From the NCBI GenBank assembly GCA_964036275.1, contig OZ038435.1, forward strand, positions 34,776,228 to 34,840,227: a stretch of 64,000 nucleotides of DNA, given 5' to 3'. The translations under genes and the position numbers were made by a program. This document shows positions 46,858-57,640 of the stretch, piece after piece. Positions within the stretch are counted from its first letter, which is position 1; the number at the start of each line of letters is the position of its first letter. The notes below the pieces were generated by a model. That model made no database searches. It was given only the letters and a program-made list of their open reading frames with translations, and was not told where the DNA came from. The DNA is from Litoditis marina (taxonomy: Eukaryota; Nematoda; Chromadorea; Rhabditida; Rhabditidae).

Positions 46858-49242
46858 CCGCTGTTCCTTTCGAGCGAAGCGTTTGCAAATGCAGCTACCA
46901 TCTTCAGAAACTTCCATGAAGAAACGGCGACTTTATAGGCAAGTGGAAAAATCATAAAAGTGGAGGGATCTCTATCAGTACTTCGTTGAAATGCGATTCT
47001 CGCGAAATAGTGCGGGAACCTCGAAAAGGGTGCCGAGATATTTCAGCAAGTAAGATAATCTAAAAAATTGTAAACGGTTCAGTTTTTTTGTTCCAGAACA
47101 AAATATAAATCTGGAAAACGCATAGAATTTAAAGTCTCTTCATCGAAAAACATACGTTGCTGTAGAACATCTAAATGAATGAATGAAACTTTTCCACTTT
47201 TTACATGGTGACGATTTATATGTACTCCTAGTCACTGTAAGTATGTTCGGAAGGGCGAAACGGGCTATGGACGTTAAATTCTATGTGTTTTCCAGATTTC
47301 TATTTTGTTCTAGAACAAAAAAAACAGAACCGTTTACAATTTTTCAGATTATCTTATAACGTTCGACTGCTTCATATTCAAACAATACTGTCGGTAGGTT
47401 ATTCAACATTCTTTTCGTGTTTGACTTCTTTTGTCTCCCATTACAGCTTACAGTTCACCGAGCTCATTCACAGCAGTAATTATGCTGGTACGCATGTGTT
47501 AGACACCGGGCGCGGACAATGTTACAAGTTGTGAGAGGAGGGGATAGGGATTGTAAAGTAGAAGTGTTTGTAGGGATATGTGAATATATTGTAATGATAC
47601 GTAATGAAAATACGCAAGCAATTATAATTAGGCTAGTAGTTACAGATTCGGAGAGGAGGGGGGGGGGGGTTGTAAAGTAGAACTGTTTGTAGGGATATCT
47701 GAATATACTGTAAGTAAAGTTAGTTATAGGTTGATATACTGTAATGATACGTGAACTAAATCAGAAAGAATTTATAATTAAGCTGGTAGTTACAGGTTTG
47801 TATAGGAGGGGAGGGGTTGTAAAGTAGAATTGTTTGGAATATATTGTAATGATACGTAATGAAAATACGGAAGACATCATAATGAAGTTTAGATAGGGAG
47901 GGGGTAGTAAAGTTATTTGTAGGATGATCGTTATGATACGTGAACTAATTACGGAAAAAGTTATAATTGGGCTGGTGTGTAAGTGTCAAACAGCAAGCGC
48001 TGACAAATGAAGAAACAAGTGAGTGTGTTGTAGGAATGAAATATTGCTTTGATGAGAGTAAAAGAAAAAATAACTAATAATGTGTTATAATCTATGAAAC
48101 AAAAATCGAGGCAGAAACTAGATCGAACCATAAATTCAAAAGTCCCGGTTTGGTTTTTGAATTGCTAATATTGCCAGAAATTCATAGAGTACAGTACAGA
48201 CTAATAGGAAAACGGGTATAATGGGAGAAGGGGAAGGATTGAGTAATTGAGGAAGCATTTCGAAGTTATAAGAAGTAGGCGGGATAATAGTCCGTTGCGC
48301 AATAGTGGACAGTTAGAACTATAGTCCATACAGAAATGTACTTTGATCTCAACCCAGAAATGTCAACACCGAAATTTTGCGATTTGCTACTAAAACGTGG
48401 CAGGAGCAAACTACAAGTATGGCAGTACAGTAAAAAATGGTACGAAGCTGCTCAAACTGCGGCACCTAAGATATTCAGAGAACGTAGAAATCAAACAGTT
48501 ACAGAAAAGTAAATGTATAGGTTATACCACATGTTCGTCTGATCTGATGTATTTGTAGTTTGATGCCGGTAAGGAACTCGTGAGAACAGTTTATGAACAT
48601 CTACTATCATTCAAACAAGAGAAATCTAGAGTGACCGAACCATCGTTGTAGTTTGATCTACAGTCGTGCTATGATTCACGAGTTTCGACAGAAAAAACAA
48701 GCTCCATACATAGTGGGATAGAACATATACCGTACAAGCTTGTTCTGGTTAGCTCGAACCCCTTGTTCCACAATTTTTTCAAAGTTTCCAAGTACAGTGT
48801 TCTTTGAATGGAGTAATGTACCCCAAATGGTTGCTTGCTATATTGTGAAATGCATCACGGTAAAATTGCATATTATACAATATTCTCGATTCTACGTCGA
48901 AAATTCTTCAATCTCATATAGTTAGAGTTGTTCCACATCTACCAATGTGGAAAATCACGTGTTGAATCTCGAATAGATTTTCCTATTCAATTGTGTTGTG
49001 GAAGAATTGTGTCGTGAGGGTTGTGTTTGAGGCGCAAAGGTGGCAGTCTGACCCTCAAGTACCACTGAGTATTCAATGTGGTTCACGATACGCCATACCA
49101 AGCTATTTCAGACTTGGAAACAGCGCGCCTGGGTAAATATAGAACCGAGAAAGTAGTTCGCTCCCGGTAAAGGGGATCTTTAAGGAAGATTATTTACGAT
49201 GTGGGGACCAAGTCTTCGCTGTAGATTGATCTCGAAACACAG
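46858..49242. other. Intergenic stretch, no gene seen
   Basis: A foldback lies around 47035-47350: CAAGTAAGATAATCTAAAA and its complement, and CTAGAACAAAAAA-type arms. From about 47570 to 47960 imperfect repeats of GTAATGATACGT(G/A)A and TTGTAAAGTAGAA(C/T)TGTTT form a degenerate tandem array of about 110-130 bp period. Copies of GTAGTTTGATC lie at 48551 and 48646. No coding signature. Confidence 0.55.
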
Positions 49243-49244
49243 TA

Positions 49245-49434
49245 TATAGTCGTCGCCAACGGAACGGCGGGATGGTACTGTATACCTCACTTTCCGCTGT
49301 GTACGAACATATTTTTTCGACTTCAAAGCTTGCCGTTTATGTTCATAAATAGCGCAGTGGTTAGCGCCCTGATACGAACCTTTTGCTCGCAGGTTCGATT
49401 CCGGCGAGAGACAAAAATTTGGCACCCACTATAG
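49245..49434 (+). mobile_element. Family A element, full length
   Basis: TATAGTCGTCGCCAACGGAA at the left and GGCACCCACTATA at the right. tRNA-like core TAGCGCAGTGGTTAGCGCC, then GGTTCGATTCCGGCGAG. A good reference copy. Confidence 0.9.
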
Positions 49435-50049
49435 AATAGTGCACACTTTTCCTTTTGACTATGAGCGAGATAAAACTACAAACACAGCGGAATGGCTTGT
49501 CTCGGAAAAAACGAACCAACAAGAAGCTATATAGGGAGTAGCAGAGTTGTTTCTGTATTCTTATCTCAAAACACTTACTTCCCCCCCCCCTCCTGTAAAC
49601 TTTCCTTAAAGAGATTCTTCCAAAGTTTGATGAGTTTCTTGTGCGAATGATGCGTAGTGTGAAGTTCTCTGAAAATGGTTTTTGTTCTGTCCCTACATGC
49701 AGATTTGTAATAAAGACTTTTTGACATACAAGAGCTTCTGAAAAGCTCTTGTACTTAACCAGGTTCCTCACCGGATGATTACAGATGATTCGAACGATTT
49801 CCATGTGTTCCAAAAGAACAGTTGCTGAAAATATTGACCCAAACTAAAACTCTGGTTTTATAAATCTGAATAAATTATGAAGGCTAAGTTTCATAATATA
49901 TTCAGATTCTCCTATTAGGTAGTCTACTTTTATCAAATACGTAATTAAATTTTGTCTTCAGAAAGTACCATTGGTTGTGTACAGGAGAAATAGATTGGGA
50001 GAGCGCCTGCTGATATTGTAAGTTTTAGTGTATCGTTATCGTTAACTTC
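49435..50049. other. Intergenic stretch, no gene seen
   Basis: A 10-bp C run at 49579-49588. The 150-codon minus frame over 49361-49813 runs into the A element and has no recognisable domain. Confidence 0.45.
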
Positions 50050-50260
50050 CAGTTTGTAGCATGGTAATCAATAATCTCATGAAAAGTTGAGATATTGCTC
50101 ATGAGGTATCTTATGAGGTTTTAGAGGGATTGCTGATGAGCCAGGTTTGGGTCACGACACAAGCCTTAAACTTGGAAGATAACAAGGCCAGAATGTGATC
50201 AGTTCATGGATCAGGCTGCGCTCACCACGTGCATGACTTTGCTACGGTTACGGTGCCTGG
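50050..50260 (+). mobile_element. Family F element, degraded
   Basis: The right end GCATGACTTTGCTACGG is duplicated over a few bases, giving GGTTACGGTGCCTGG. The interior GGCCAGAATGTGATCAG is intact; the left end is poorly matched. Confidence 0.6.
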
Positions 50261-50309
50261 TCGAAGCCATCCGGTGATAGCGACTCCGAACATGCCTTGT
50301 ATTTTACGA

Positions 50310-50442
50310 AATCGCGTTCAGTCGAAACTGTTCAAGAACCGTACGGGTTCTGGAAAACACTGTATTTTTTAGTCGAAACGACGAAAAATCGATTTGTATA
50401 CCCACCATGCTGTATTTTACTGTAGTTACAGTAAACTACTTT
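50310..50442 (+). repeat. Family H repeat, copy 2
   Basis: Nearly identical over TTTTTTAGTCGAAACGACG to CTGTATTTTACTGTAGTTAC with the 46-kb copy. It includes the same palindrome with one change. Confidence 0.75.
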
Positions 50443-50919
50443 CTTCTTCAATTCACCTGGAAACGGTATAGAAAAGCGAACACCGAACAAGTCACTCATC
50501 ATGCTCTTTGTAGGTGTTCTTGTCAGATAATGTACCGGTTAGTTTTCGATTCGATCCCGTGATGGTTTGTAGTCTTCTCAAGAATCTTAAACTTCTCAAA
50601 CGAGGTAAAGTCTCTTTTACGCGGTTGTACACTATTACCAAATGAACTCTCAGACTTTTTTCATCTGGCAACCTGTGAAGCTTTGAAAATCAATCAGATT
50701 TATATGGTGGGTTATTCATCCTTTTGCTTCCACCAACGAAAACGAGAGTCATATCCGGTAAAATCACGTTTTCATTAGAAATGGAACTTAGAAAGTTTGT
50801 TTGACTGCCGTAAGAGACTGCGGATCGGAATGATTTGTTATCGATGAAGCTCTTGTCATAGTGAACCTTATTGTTCTACCAACGAGTATGTTGTCTTAAA
50901 ATGTAATCGAACAAGAGCT

Positions 50920-51352
50920 GTGGCCGTATTTTGTAAGCTCAAATAGCCGGGTAAGCTATTTGAGCAAAATTTTAATGACGAATTCTAAATCAGGTAACGA
51001 CTATTTTATTATATTTTCTGCTGATTAAGCGCGGGTTTGCTAGTTTTACATATATAGTCGTTGCCAACGGAAAGGCGGGAGGGTACTGTATATCTCACTT
51101 TCCGTTGTGCACGCACACATTTCTTCGATTCCAAAGCTTGCTCATTATGTGCTATGATAGCGCAGTGGTTAGCGCCCTGCTACGGATCTTTTGCTCGTAG
51201 GTTCGATTCCGGCGAGAAACAGAAATTTATAAATTTGGCAGTCACTATAAGCTATATGAATATCAAAACAATTGAGTGACTATTTTGTAGTACACTCTTT
51301 GAATTTCGGTCAAATAGCTTACCCGGCTATTTGAGCTTATAAAATACGGCCA
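50920..51352 (+). mobile_element. Family G element with nested family A
   Basis: Ends GTGGCCGTATTTTGTAAGC and its complement. Just inside each end is the hairpin GCTCAAATAGCC...GCTATTTGAGC, or its remnant. The A copy at 51053-51249 makes this copy longer than the 59-kb one. Confidence 0.85.
51053..51249 (+). mobile_element. Family A element nested in family G
   Basis: Full length. TATAGTCGTTGCCAACGGAA left, GGCAGTCACTATA right. Intact TAGCGCAGTGGTTAGCGCC core and B box GGTTCGATTCC. Confidence 0.9.
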
Positions 51353-51452
51353 CAGATGTTACAAGAGCGGTTGAGTTAGTGACCCTATTCTACTTGATCT
51401 TCGGGAACAATTCCCGCGAGAAGGGAGAGCACACAAATAGGGTGCAGGTTAG

Positions 51453-51688
51453 GAGACTCTGGTTCACCCATCAATGTCATTCTACAGTATTACGTTAATG
51501 AACCTGGAGGCTTTTTCTAATGAATAACCCCTTATGTCGGTTTCAAACTTTGAGCGTTTCTAGTAGTGAAGGTGGAAAATGCACTGCAAAAATATGGGAA
51601 AAATCCGATAACGCTTACATACCAAAATTTTGATTTGAAGTTTTATCATTTCACTGCAGAGGGTTATGAGTGGATGAAACGAACTATA
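51453..51688 (+). mobile_element. Family B element, left terminus mutated
   Basis: CTCTGGTTCACCCATCAATG then TCTACAGTATTAC at the left. GCAGAGGGTTATGAGTGG then AAACGAACTATA at the right. Length is as expected for B. The frame at 51566-51772 crosses its edge and is not a gene. Confidence 0.7.
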
Positions 51689-51847
51689 CTCCAGAGGCGC
51701 GGGAAGCTATATTTCATAGAAATAACAGGTTTTATACAAATTATTCCTTCCACGTACTGTAATAGATGTTAATTACCGCTCAGAAAAACTTCTAGTGTTT
51801 TGTAAAACTTGAACGTGTGGAAAAGACACCTGAAAAATTTGTTGGCA

Positions 51848-51884
51848 CGGTGCCGAGGTCTCAGTGGGAATGAGGAACACTATA
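51848..51884 (+). mobile_element. Family C right-end fragment
   Basis: GTGCCGAGGTCTCAGTGGGA followed by ATGAGGAACACTATA matches the C right terminus. No left end is found. Confidence 0.55.
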
Positions 51885-52069
51885 AATACCTCAGAATAGC
51901 GAAGATGTCCTCCAGTAACACAACAACCACTTTCAGTTCCAGTAAGTATACTTATTCTGCGAAGACGTCCCGTATTTTTTCGTTTTAAAACTGAATCATC
52001 GTGAAGTTTAAAGGAACAGTCACGACGGAAAACTCCTGTTTGCGATTAACAATGGGCATCCAAAGTTCT

Positions 52070-52840
52070 TTCCTCAGATCGAAAAATGTTCAACCGGTTA
52101 ATTCTCTGGAGAACCGTGCCTTCACCGAACCACAACGCGAACCGGTCATTGAAAAACCCAACCGCAGAATTGAAGCCGGTCGATTCTCGCGTCAATGGTT
52201 CGAACCGGACTGCGAACTGTATGACAAGTGTTTTATTATCTTGTATTCGTAGTTGAACCGCGAGCGACATTGGTAACCCTAACCGCGAACCAGTCAGTGA
52301 AGCTGGGGCTCTGTTTTCGTTCAGTCATGTGGTTTGGCTCGTGGTTTGGTTTGAACCGATCGCTGGAGAACCGGGGGTTCGGTCATCCAGTGACTGATTT
52401 GCGGTTCGGTTCGCCAAGAACCCAGTTCTCCAGTGAATTGGCCTTTTAGACATATCAGTTTCGCGTGAGTATATGGTCTGTTGCATTCTCGCCGGGGTGA
52501 TTTAACTCAGCAGATAATTGTTTTGATAATGAGTTCCACTAAAGATACAGAGACGAATGCAATAGTTTTCTGCCAATTCACTGGAGAACCGGGTCTGTCC
52601 CGAACCGAATCGATCGCACCGCCCGCCCGGATCTCCAGTAAATGGTTCGAACCCAACCAGGGATCCACGCATTTCAACTTGTATACATTTTTAACGTTGG
52701 ATCCACTCATTTTAACCAGACTTGTCTCTTTAAAGCATTATTAATGTCGATCCGGCTCGAACCATTCACTGAGAACCGTTCGGTCGATTCGGTTCTTCAG
52801 TGATCGATTCTCGAGTGAATTCGTCATAGTTTTTATGGTT
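52070..52840. repeat. GAACCGG-rich degenerate palindromic repeat
   Basis: Repeated blocks of the type TCACTGGAGAACCGG, GGTTCGAACC and CGATTCGGTTC occur in both orientations at irregular spacing. Each block is locally self-complementary. Frames through it are not conserved. Confidence 0.7.
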
Positions 52841-53428
52841 TTCGAATGGTTCACAGTGTCCAAGAACTGAATAGAAGCTTTGAATGTACTTGCTGTATGA
52901 GTCCACGTTACAAATGATGAGTATCTGTACGGCATACGTAACAGACTTTTTGGTTTGTTTTACCATTGTCAGTTGTAATATACACCGTGCCGGTTGCTAT
53001 TATATTTTTGGTTACTCGGCAGCAAAGGTGAGCCGCCGATTTTTTTTAAAGAATTTTTGAGCTAAAAATAGTTGTTTCGGAAGCATTTTCAACTCGAAAG
53101 GTTAATAATTCTTCAAGAAGAAACTGTTTTTCAGGTTTTTGGAGCGTCACTGTGGTTATGGGTGGTTAATTGGCCCTATAATTAACTGTTAGTATAATTA
53201 GTGAACTTCATCGGTCGTGGGAGGAATGGTTAATATCAAATCTCAAAGCAGAATAACTCAATTCAAAATTTATACTTATCGCGTAAATCATGGTTATATA
53301 GCCACAACCACATGGCATGAATATATGTAATGTGCTTGTTTTTTTACATGGTGGCGTATGAGAGTTTTTGGACTGGTTGAGTTTTCGTTTGACCAACTAG
53401 TTATGCCAAGTAGTCTTTTCGTTATTTT
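52841..53428. other. Intergenic stretch, no gene seen
   Basis: No repeat family or coding feature recognised. Confidence 0.4.
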
Positions 53429-56400
53429 ATGTCATCACTACTAAGTATGATAATATTCTTGTCGCCCTTTTCAGACACACCTCATCTACACAAATCAGCC
53501 ATTGATCGCGGTCAGCTTCAAATATCCTCTCACAATATCTGCTGGGACAAATTATATTCAAGAAATTATAAGGTCAGTTTTGCTGCATCTGCATTAAACT
53601 CAGTTAGTTGTATTTATTACATCGACTAGATTAGATATTATTCGAACCTGTGCGGTTCTCAAGCCAGTTTGTGCTGCGTTACAGGGTTCCGGGTCCGGTA
53701 GCTTTTGCATCTCAGTTTCTCAGTCGAAAAGTCAGAAGCTTCTGCAAGACTGAATGTTGTGGTGCCCATGTTGTGCAGGACTACCTTATTTCATCGGGAG
53801 TTTTGGGCAGACACTGCCATATCACTTGACCATCTATCCTCTAATCAAGTGCTGTTAAACAGTACATTCTAAACTGATGACTGGCTTTCTTACGATTTAG
53901 CTCCTTCGAATATAGTTATCGTTACTGGTAAATGAGAGAAGGAGTCGATTCATCGTTACATATCTTCTACCTTTATAAGCACTAGTGACATGGTAGCCTG
54001 GTCGGTACTGCACGAATTCGTTTATCGGTAGTTTTTCATCAAAGTATTCAAAGTGATTAGTGGAACTGGAGTGCAGGTGGTACTTGGGGTATCACTTTAT
54101 TGAGCGATGCCAGTAGATTTTCGAGTGGAAATATGGTTTTCACCACGGAGTTTGGACACCACACGGCCATAATGTATAATTATAATGATCCACGATGGCT
54201 CAACCGGAAAAGTTAGGGGTTCTATTTTCTTTGCTGAACGTTCTACGCAGGTGTGTTCATGCTTTTTCTTTCGTATAAAAGCGGTAAAGTTTCTAATTAC
54301 CAGTCTCTTGGCAGGATTCAGGCTAGCTATAAAAATGTCATCTGCTCTTATTCTACCAGTCATCTTGGATTATTCATCATATACTCATTTCTTTGCTGAT
54401 TTCTCACTGCGAACAAGTGCAGTTTGTGCTACTGCATTCGCGGCATTTGATTGTACCCTGAAACAATGACATACGTAGTAGTTGGCGATACTTCACTCCT
54501 CATAAATGAACTCTGGCCTCTGACATTTCTAGTTCTGATCAAGATTGGCAGTCTTTGACTTTTTGTGTTGATAAACTTCCGTAGAGCATAGACCGACGTA
54601 CACGTAGTGGTGAAGTAAGGTGTGACTACTCTGATTGAATCTCCTTTTTGCGGTAACGTTAAAGCTCTTGATTTTACATCAAAAATAGGGATCTTTTTGG
54701 CATGAAAAGAGAATTTTCGGCATACACCCGGTCGGATAAGGGTATATACTGATAAATGAGACTATTTTGCAGTTCATGTATGAAGTATGAACCTACTGTG
54801 ATATATATTTCTGACAATAATATGGTACATTAGAAGCAAGGCTCATTAGCTCCCACTGTTTACTTCGAACACGCAAGCATTTCCCAAAGAAGCAGTTCGG
54901 AAGTACAATCTCATCTCAAATGTTTGTATATCTTGTCACGGTAAGACAGCTTCTCATTCTCAAAATGATATTGGTTTATTACGCAATTACGCTATTACGC
55001 ATACTAGTTTCGGTCAATCGGGCATGTTGACCATTCGAGGTATTTTTTCAGCGAAATCAAAGTAAGGATTCTCATGAATACGAATCGGTTTGTGTAAAAT
55101 TTCATCAATCAGAACATTTAGCTCTTTAGCTGATCTTTGTTCATAGGCTGGAGGCTAAGCTATCCTGCGTTGCGTGGTTTTGTAACTAAGAGGATGTATT
55201 AGCACGAGTAAGGTAAGTTTGTTTTATGGGAGTACTTGCGAATTTTTTGTCGGTTCATATATCATGTCTTGTTAACTAGATCGAAATAATGAGGCAGGAT
55301 CTGACGAAGCTTTTCGGACTATCTCAAAAGTGTTGGATAACGCGGATACCTTTAACTGGCTCAAATGGACTATACTTGATACAAGATACAACTACAATTA
55401 AGACAGGATGTTATTCAATTCTTACAATTAATACGCATTCTCCAATTAAGGTAACCTGTTTTTTTTTATGAAGAAACTTCAAATTTTGCAACTTCTCGTC
55501 CAAATCTCAGACATGCATGAGTTAAACGTATTCTCGTTCCAATATATCTAGTCGTGGTGGCTGGTGGCAGTAACATTGAAGTTTCACTCTTCACCTTTGT
55601 GAATTGTATTTCTTTACGGGGAATTAAAGTTATGACCATATACGGAGGTGTGAACTCCTCCAAAAAAATTTTTTGAGTTTTTTGTTTACGAGTAGGGGTC
55701 GAACCTCAATTTACTCCGTGATGAATAGTTGTATGCTTCTTTAATACCATTTTGTTAGGAGATTTCTTCTGTTGTAGAAAGGAGAAAAGTTTGGTGTGCA
55801 ACTACAATGACTTCACCACTCACCAATTGGCTATTCCTAAATGCTTGGTTCATCTGGTAGTAAATCCTTAGTCATAGTCGACCTCTTCAACTGATCTGGT
55901 ACCAAGCTCATTCTATTATACGTGCCTATACTATTGGTTGGGGACTGTGGTGGATTAGACGGTCTTTCACTTGCTTGTTCACTTCCCGACATAAGTTTTG
56001 TATGTGTTCCTGTGAAGGTCTGGTTCTATAACATGAACCCGATTTCCGAACATTCTCTAGTAAAGTGGTCCGATCAACCGAAACATTTAAAATGCGGACT
56101 TACGTTCGACCCTTGGTGCAAAAATAAGAATTTATGTATTAAAATGGATGATGTGAGCCGAATCCTTGTGAGGCAGTTACGTAGTGCCCTAGAGTACCGT
56201 ATTGACAGTGTTGTGTTAGTTACACACACACGTTTAATATGAGTCAAAGGTGAGGCGACTTGGTTTTCAACATACATTAGTGAAAATCTAACAGCTGGGT
56301 GGCCGACCCCACAAAGTGAGGTGGACAATGAGAGCATGTTAAACTAGATTAACGAAGTTTCAGTAACAGTACTTAAGAGTTTCGGTAGTTATCATTGCCG

Positions 56401-56758
56401 GTTTTAAGAAAGAAGAATACCTAATTGGTTGATGATCCCTAATTGCTGCACACTTTGATCATGAGATACTTACGACGTACTTGTGTCAAACAAGATCACT
56501 CTACTTCGAAATAATTCTGAGTTTCCGCTACCACACGGTCAGTTGATCTGTAACTACAAGGAACTTGGCTATCAGCTCCAATCCGCGCTGTTTTATTTCA
56601 GTTGTTTACCCATTTGTAAGATCGTTTTTCTACTTGAGGACCATAAAATCATATCCGGTAACATTGGCTTGGTAGACAGAGAAAATATTGAGACGGATTT
56701 CATTTCCGCCAAGCCGGTAGAACTTTGGCTACGTTTGATGCGAAAACATGAGTTTTAG
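53429..56758 (+). pseudogene. Decayed long coding region, possible endogenous viral L-type polymerase relic
   Basis: Long stretches read like one ancestral protein but are broken by frameshifts and stops. Open pieces: 53429-53629, about 53621-53750, about 53744-53826, 54180-54469, about 54850-55067 and 55289-55471. From 55895 to 56758 a single frame holds stops at 56240, 56345, 56405, 56456 and 56462. Near 55935 the motif LLVGDCGG resembles the SAM-binding GDGxGG of mononegavirus L methyltransferase. LKSFGSY near 56373 resembles the catalytic-lysine motif. An earlier GSGSGSF is near 53690. L proteins are cytoplasmic viral polymerases that also cap and methylate mRNA. Viral origin is inference from short motifs. 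A transposon or host pseudogene remains possible. That it is a broken protein-coding relic is more secure than its identity. Confidence 0.5.
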
Positions 56759-56841
56759 CGTGTTTCTGTCGAGAAACTGGTTTTTCGCGAAGTAGACGGA
56801 CCTCACTGGCGTGTGCCCCTGAATTATCCTTGGTCATACAT

Positions 56842-57640
56842 TTATGTAGACGTGAACAAGAGTAATAGTTGACTGTTAGTGCCTGTTTTCACCTGTTGAA
56901 AGGTATTGGCCGCGTACAGTGTCGCGCTGAATATCACCGGCTTCAACTCGGACTGTGGCGCTGAGCCCATCTGCAGGCCCCGCCCACACCCATTATTACA
57001 ATCTTGAGGACACTCGGGAGTCGGTTGGCTTTCCTTTTTTGTACTACTTTTCAACTTTATCCACCCCGAACTAAGACCGATTATCGGATGCGCTTGACTA
57101 TTTTCCGTCTTTCCGTTTGACCTGAGCATCCCCGCCGCCCGTGCCGCCGACGTCAAATAGCCATTTTTCAGTATTGTGCCGCTTGCGATTTTTCTCATTT
57201 TTTCTTCGCTAATAATGTCCCTACATGCATTTTGAGCAGTTGACTCGAGTACTTTTTGACCGCATCTTCTTTTACAAGCGATTTTGATCGTTCCACCATC
57301 GGCGAGGGTATTTTTGACGGTCCGCTTATTTTGCCCGAGTTTGATGTATCTTCGTTGTTTTTCTGCTCTGTATCGTTCGTTGGGGTATCCGTCTTGATTT
57401 TAAACACTGACAGGGCCTATGCAGATACCCTCAAATTAACTTATTACGATTTCGAACAATTTTGTGTTCATTCTCCCTTTCAACGCTGCTCCGTTCGGGA
57501 AACAACATCGCATAACTTTTTCTCCCATAGGTTTGTTGTACTCAGTCTCCTCTACGATTTCACGGTCACAACTTTTTTGTACAACACGTTTGAGCAAAGA
57601 TATTCCTTATTCTTTTATTTTACTCATTTTCCTTCATTTT
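56842..57640 (-). pseudogene. Second broken coding region, unidentified
   Basis: On the minus strand one frame stays protein-like from about 57640 to 56893, interrupted by stops at 57436-57438 and 57400-57402. It contains basic and polar stretches (GYPNERYRAEKQRR, AARAAGMLRSNGK) and a cysteine-containing segment (CNNGCGRG). At 56892 a CAG|GTGAAA donor-like site follows the codons for NTFQQ. The region could be a viral or transposon relic, or an exon of a decayed host gene. It converges with the plus-strand relic, whose last stop is 84 bp from this region's left edge. No family is recognised. Confidence 0.45.

Noticed and set aside
49361..49813. 150-codon minus-strand frame
   Set aside because: Runs into the tRNA-like part of a family A element and shows no domain or splice support.
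7050..51230. Functional tRNA genes at the B boxes of family A
   Set aside because: Every copy is embedded in the same 190-bp repeat with inverted ends, and the acceptor strands do not pair; they are repeats.
55895..56758. Stop-codon reassignment explaining the in-frame stops
   Set aside because: All three stop types occur, frameshifts are present nearby, and the host genes in this window use normal stops. Decay is the simpler explanation.
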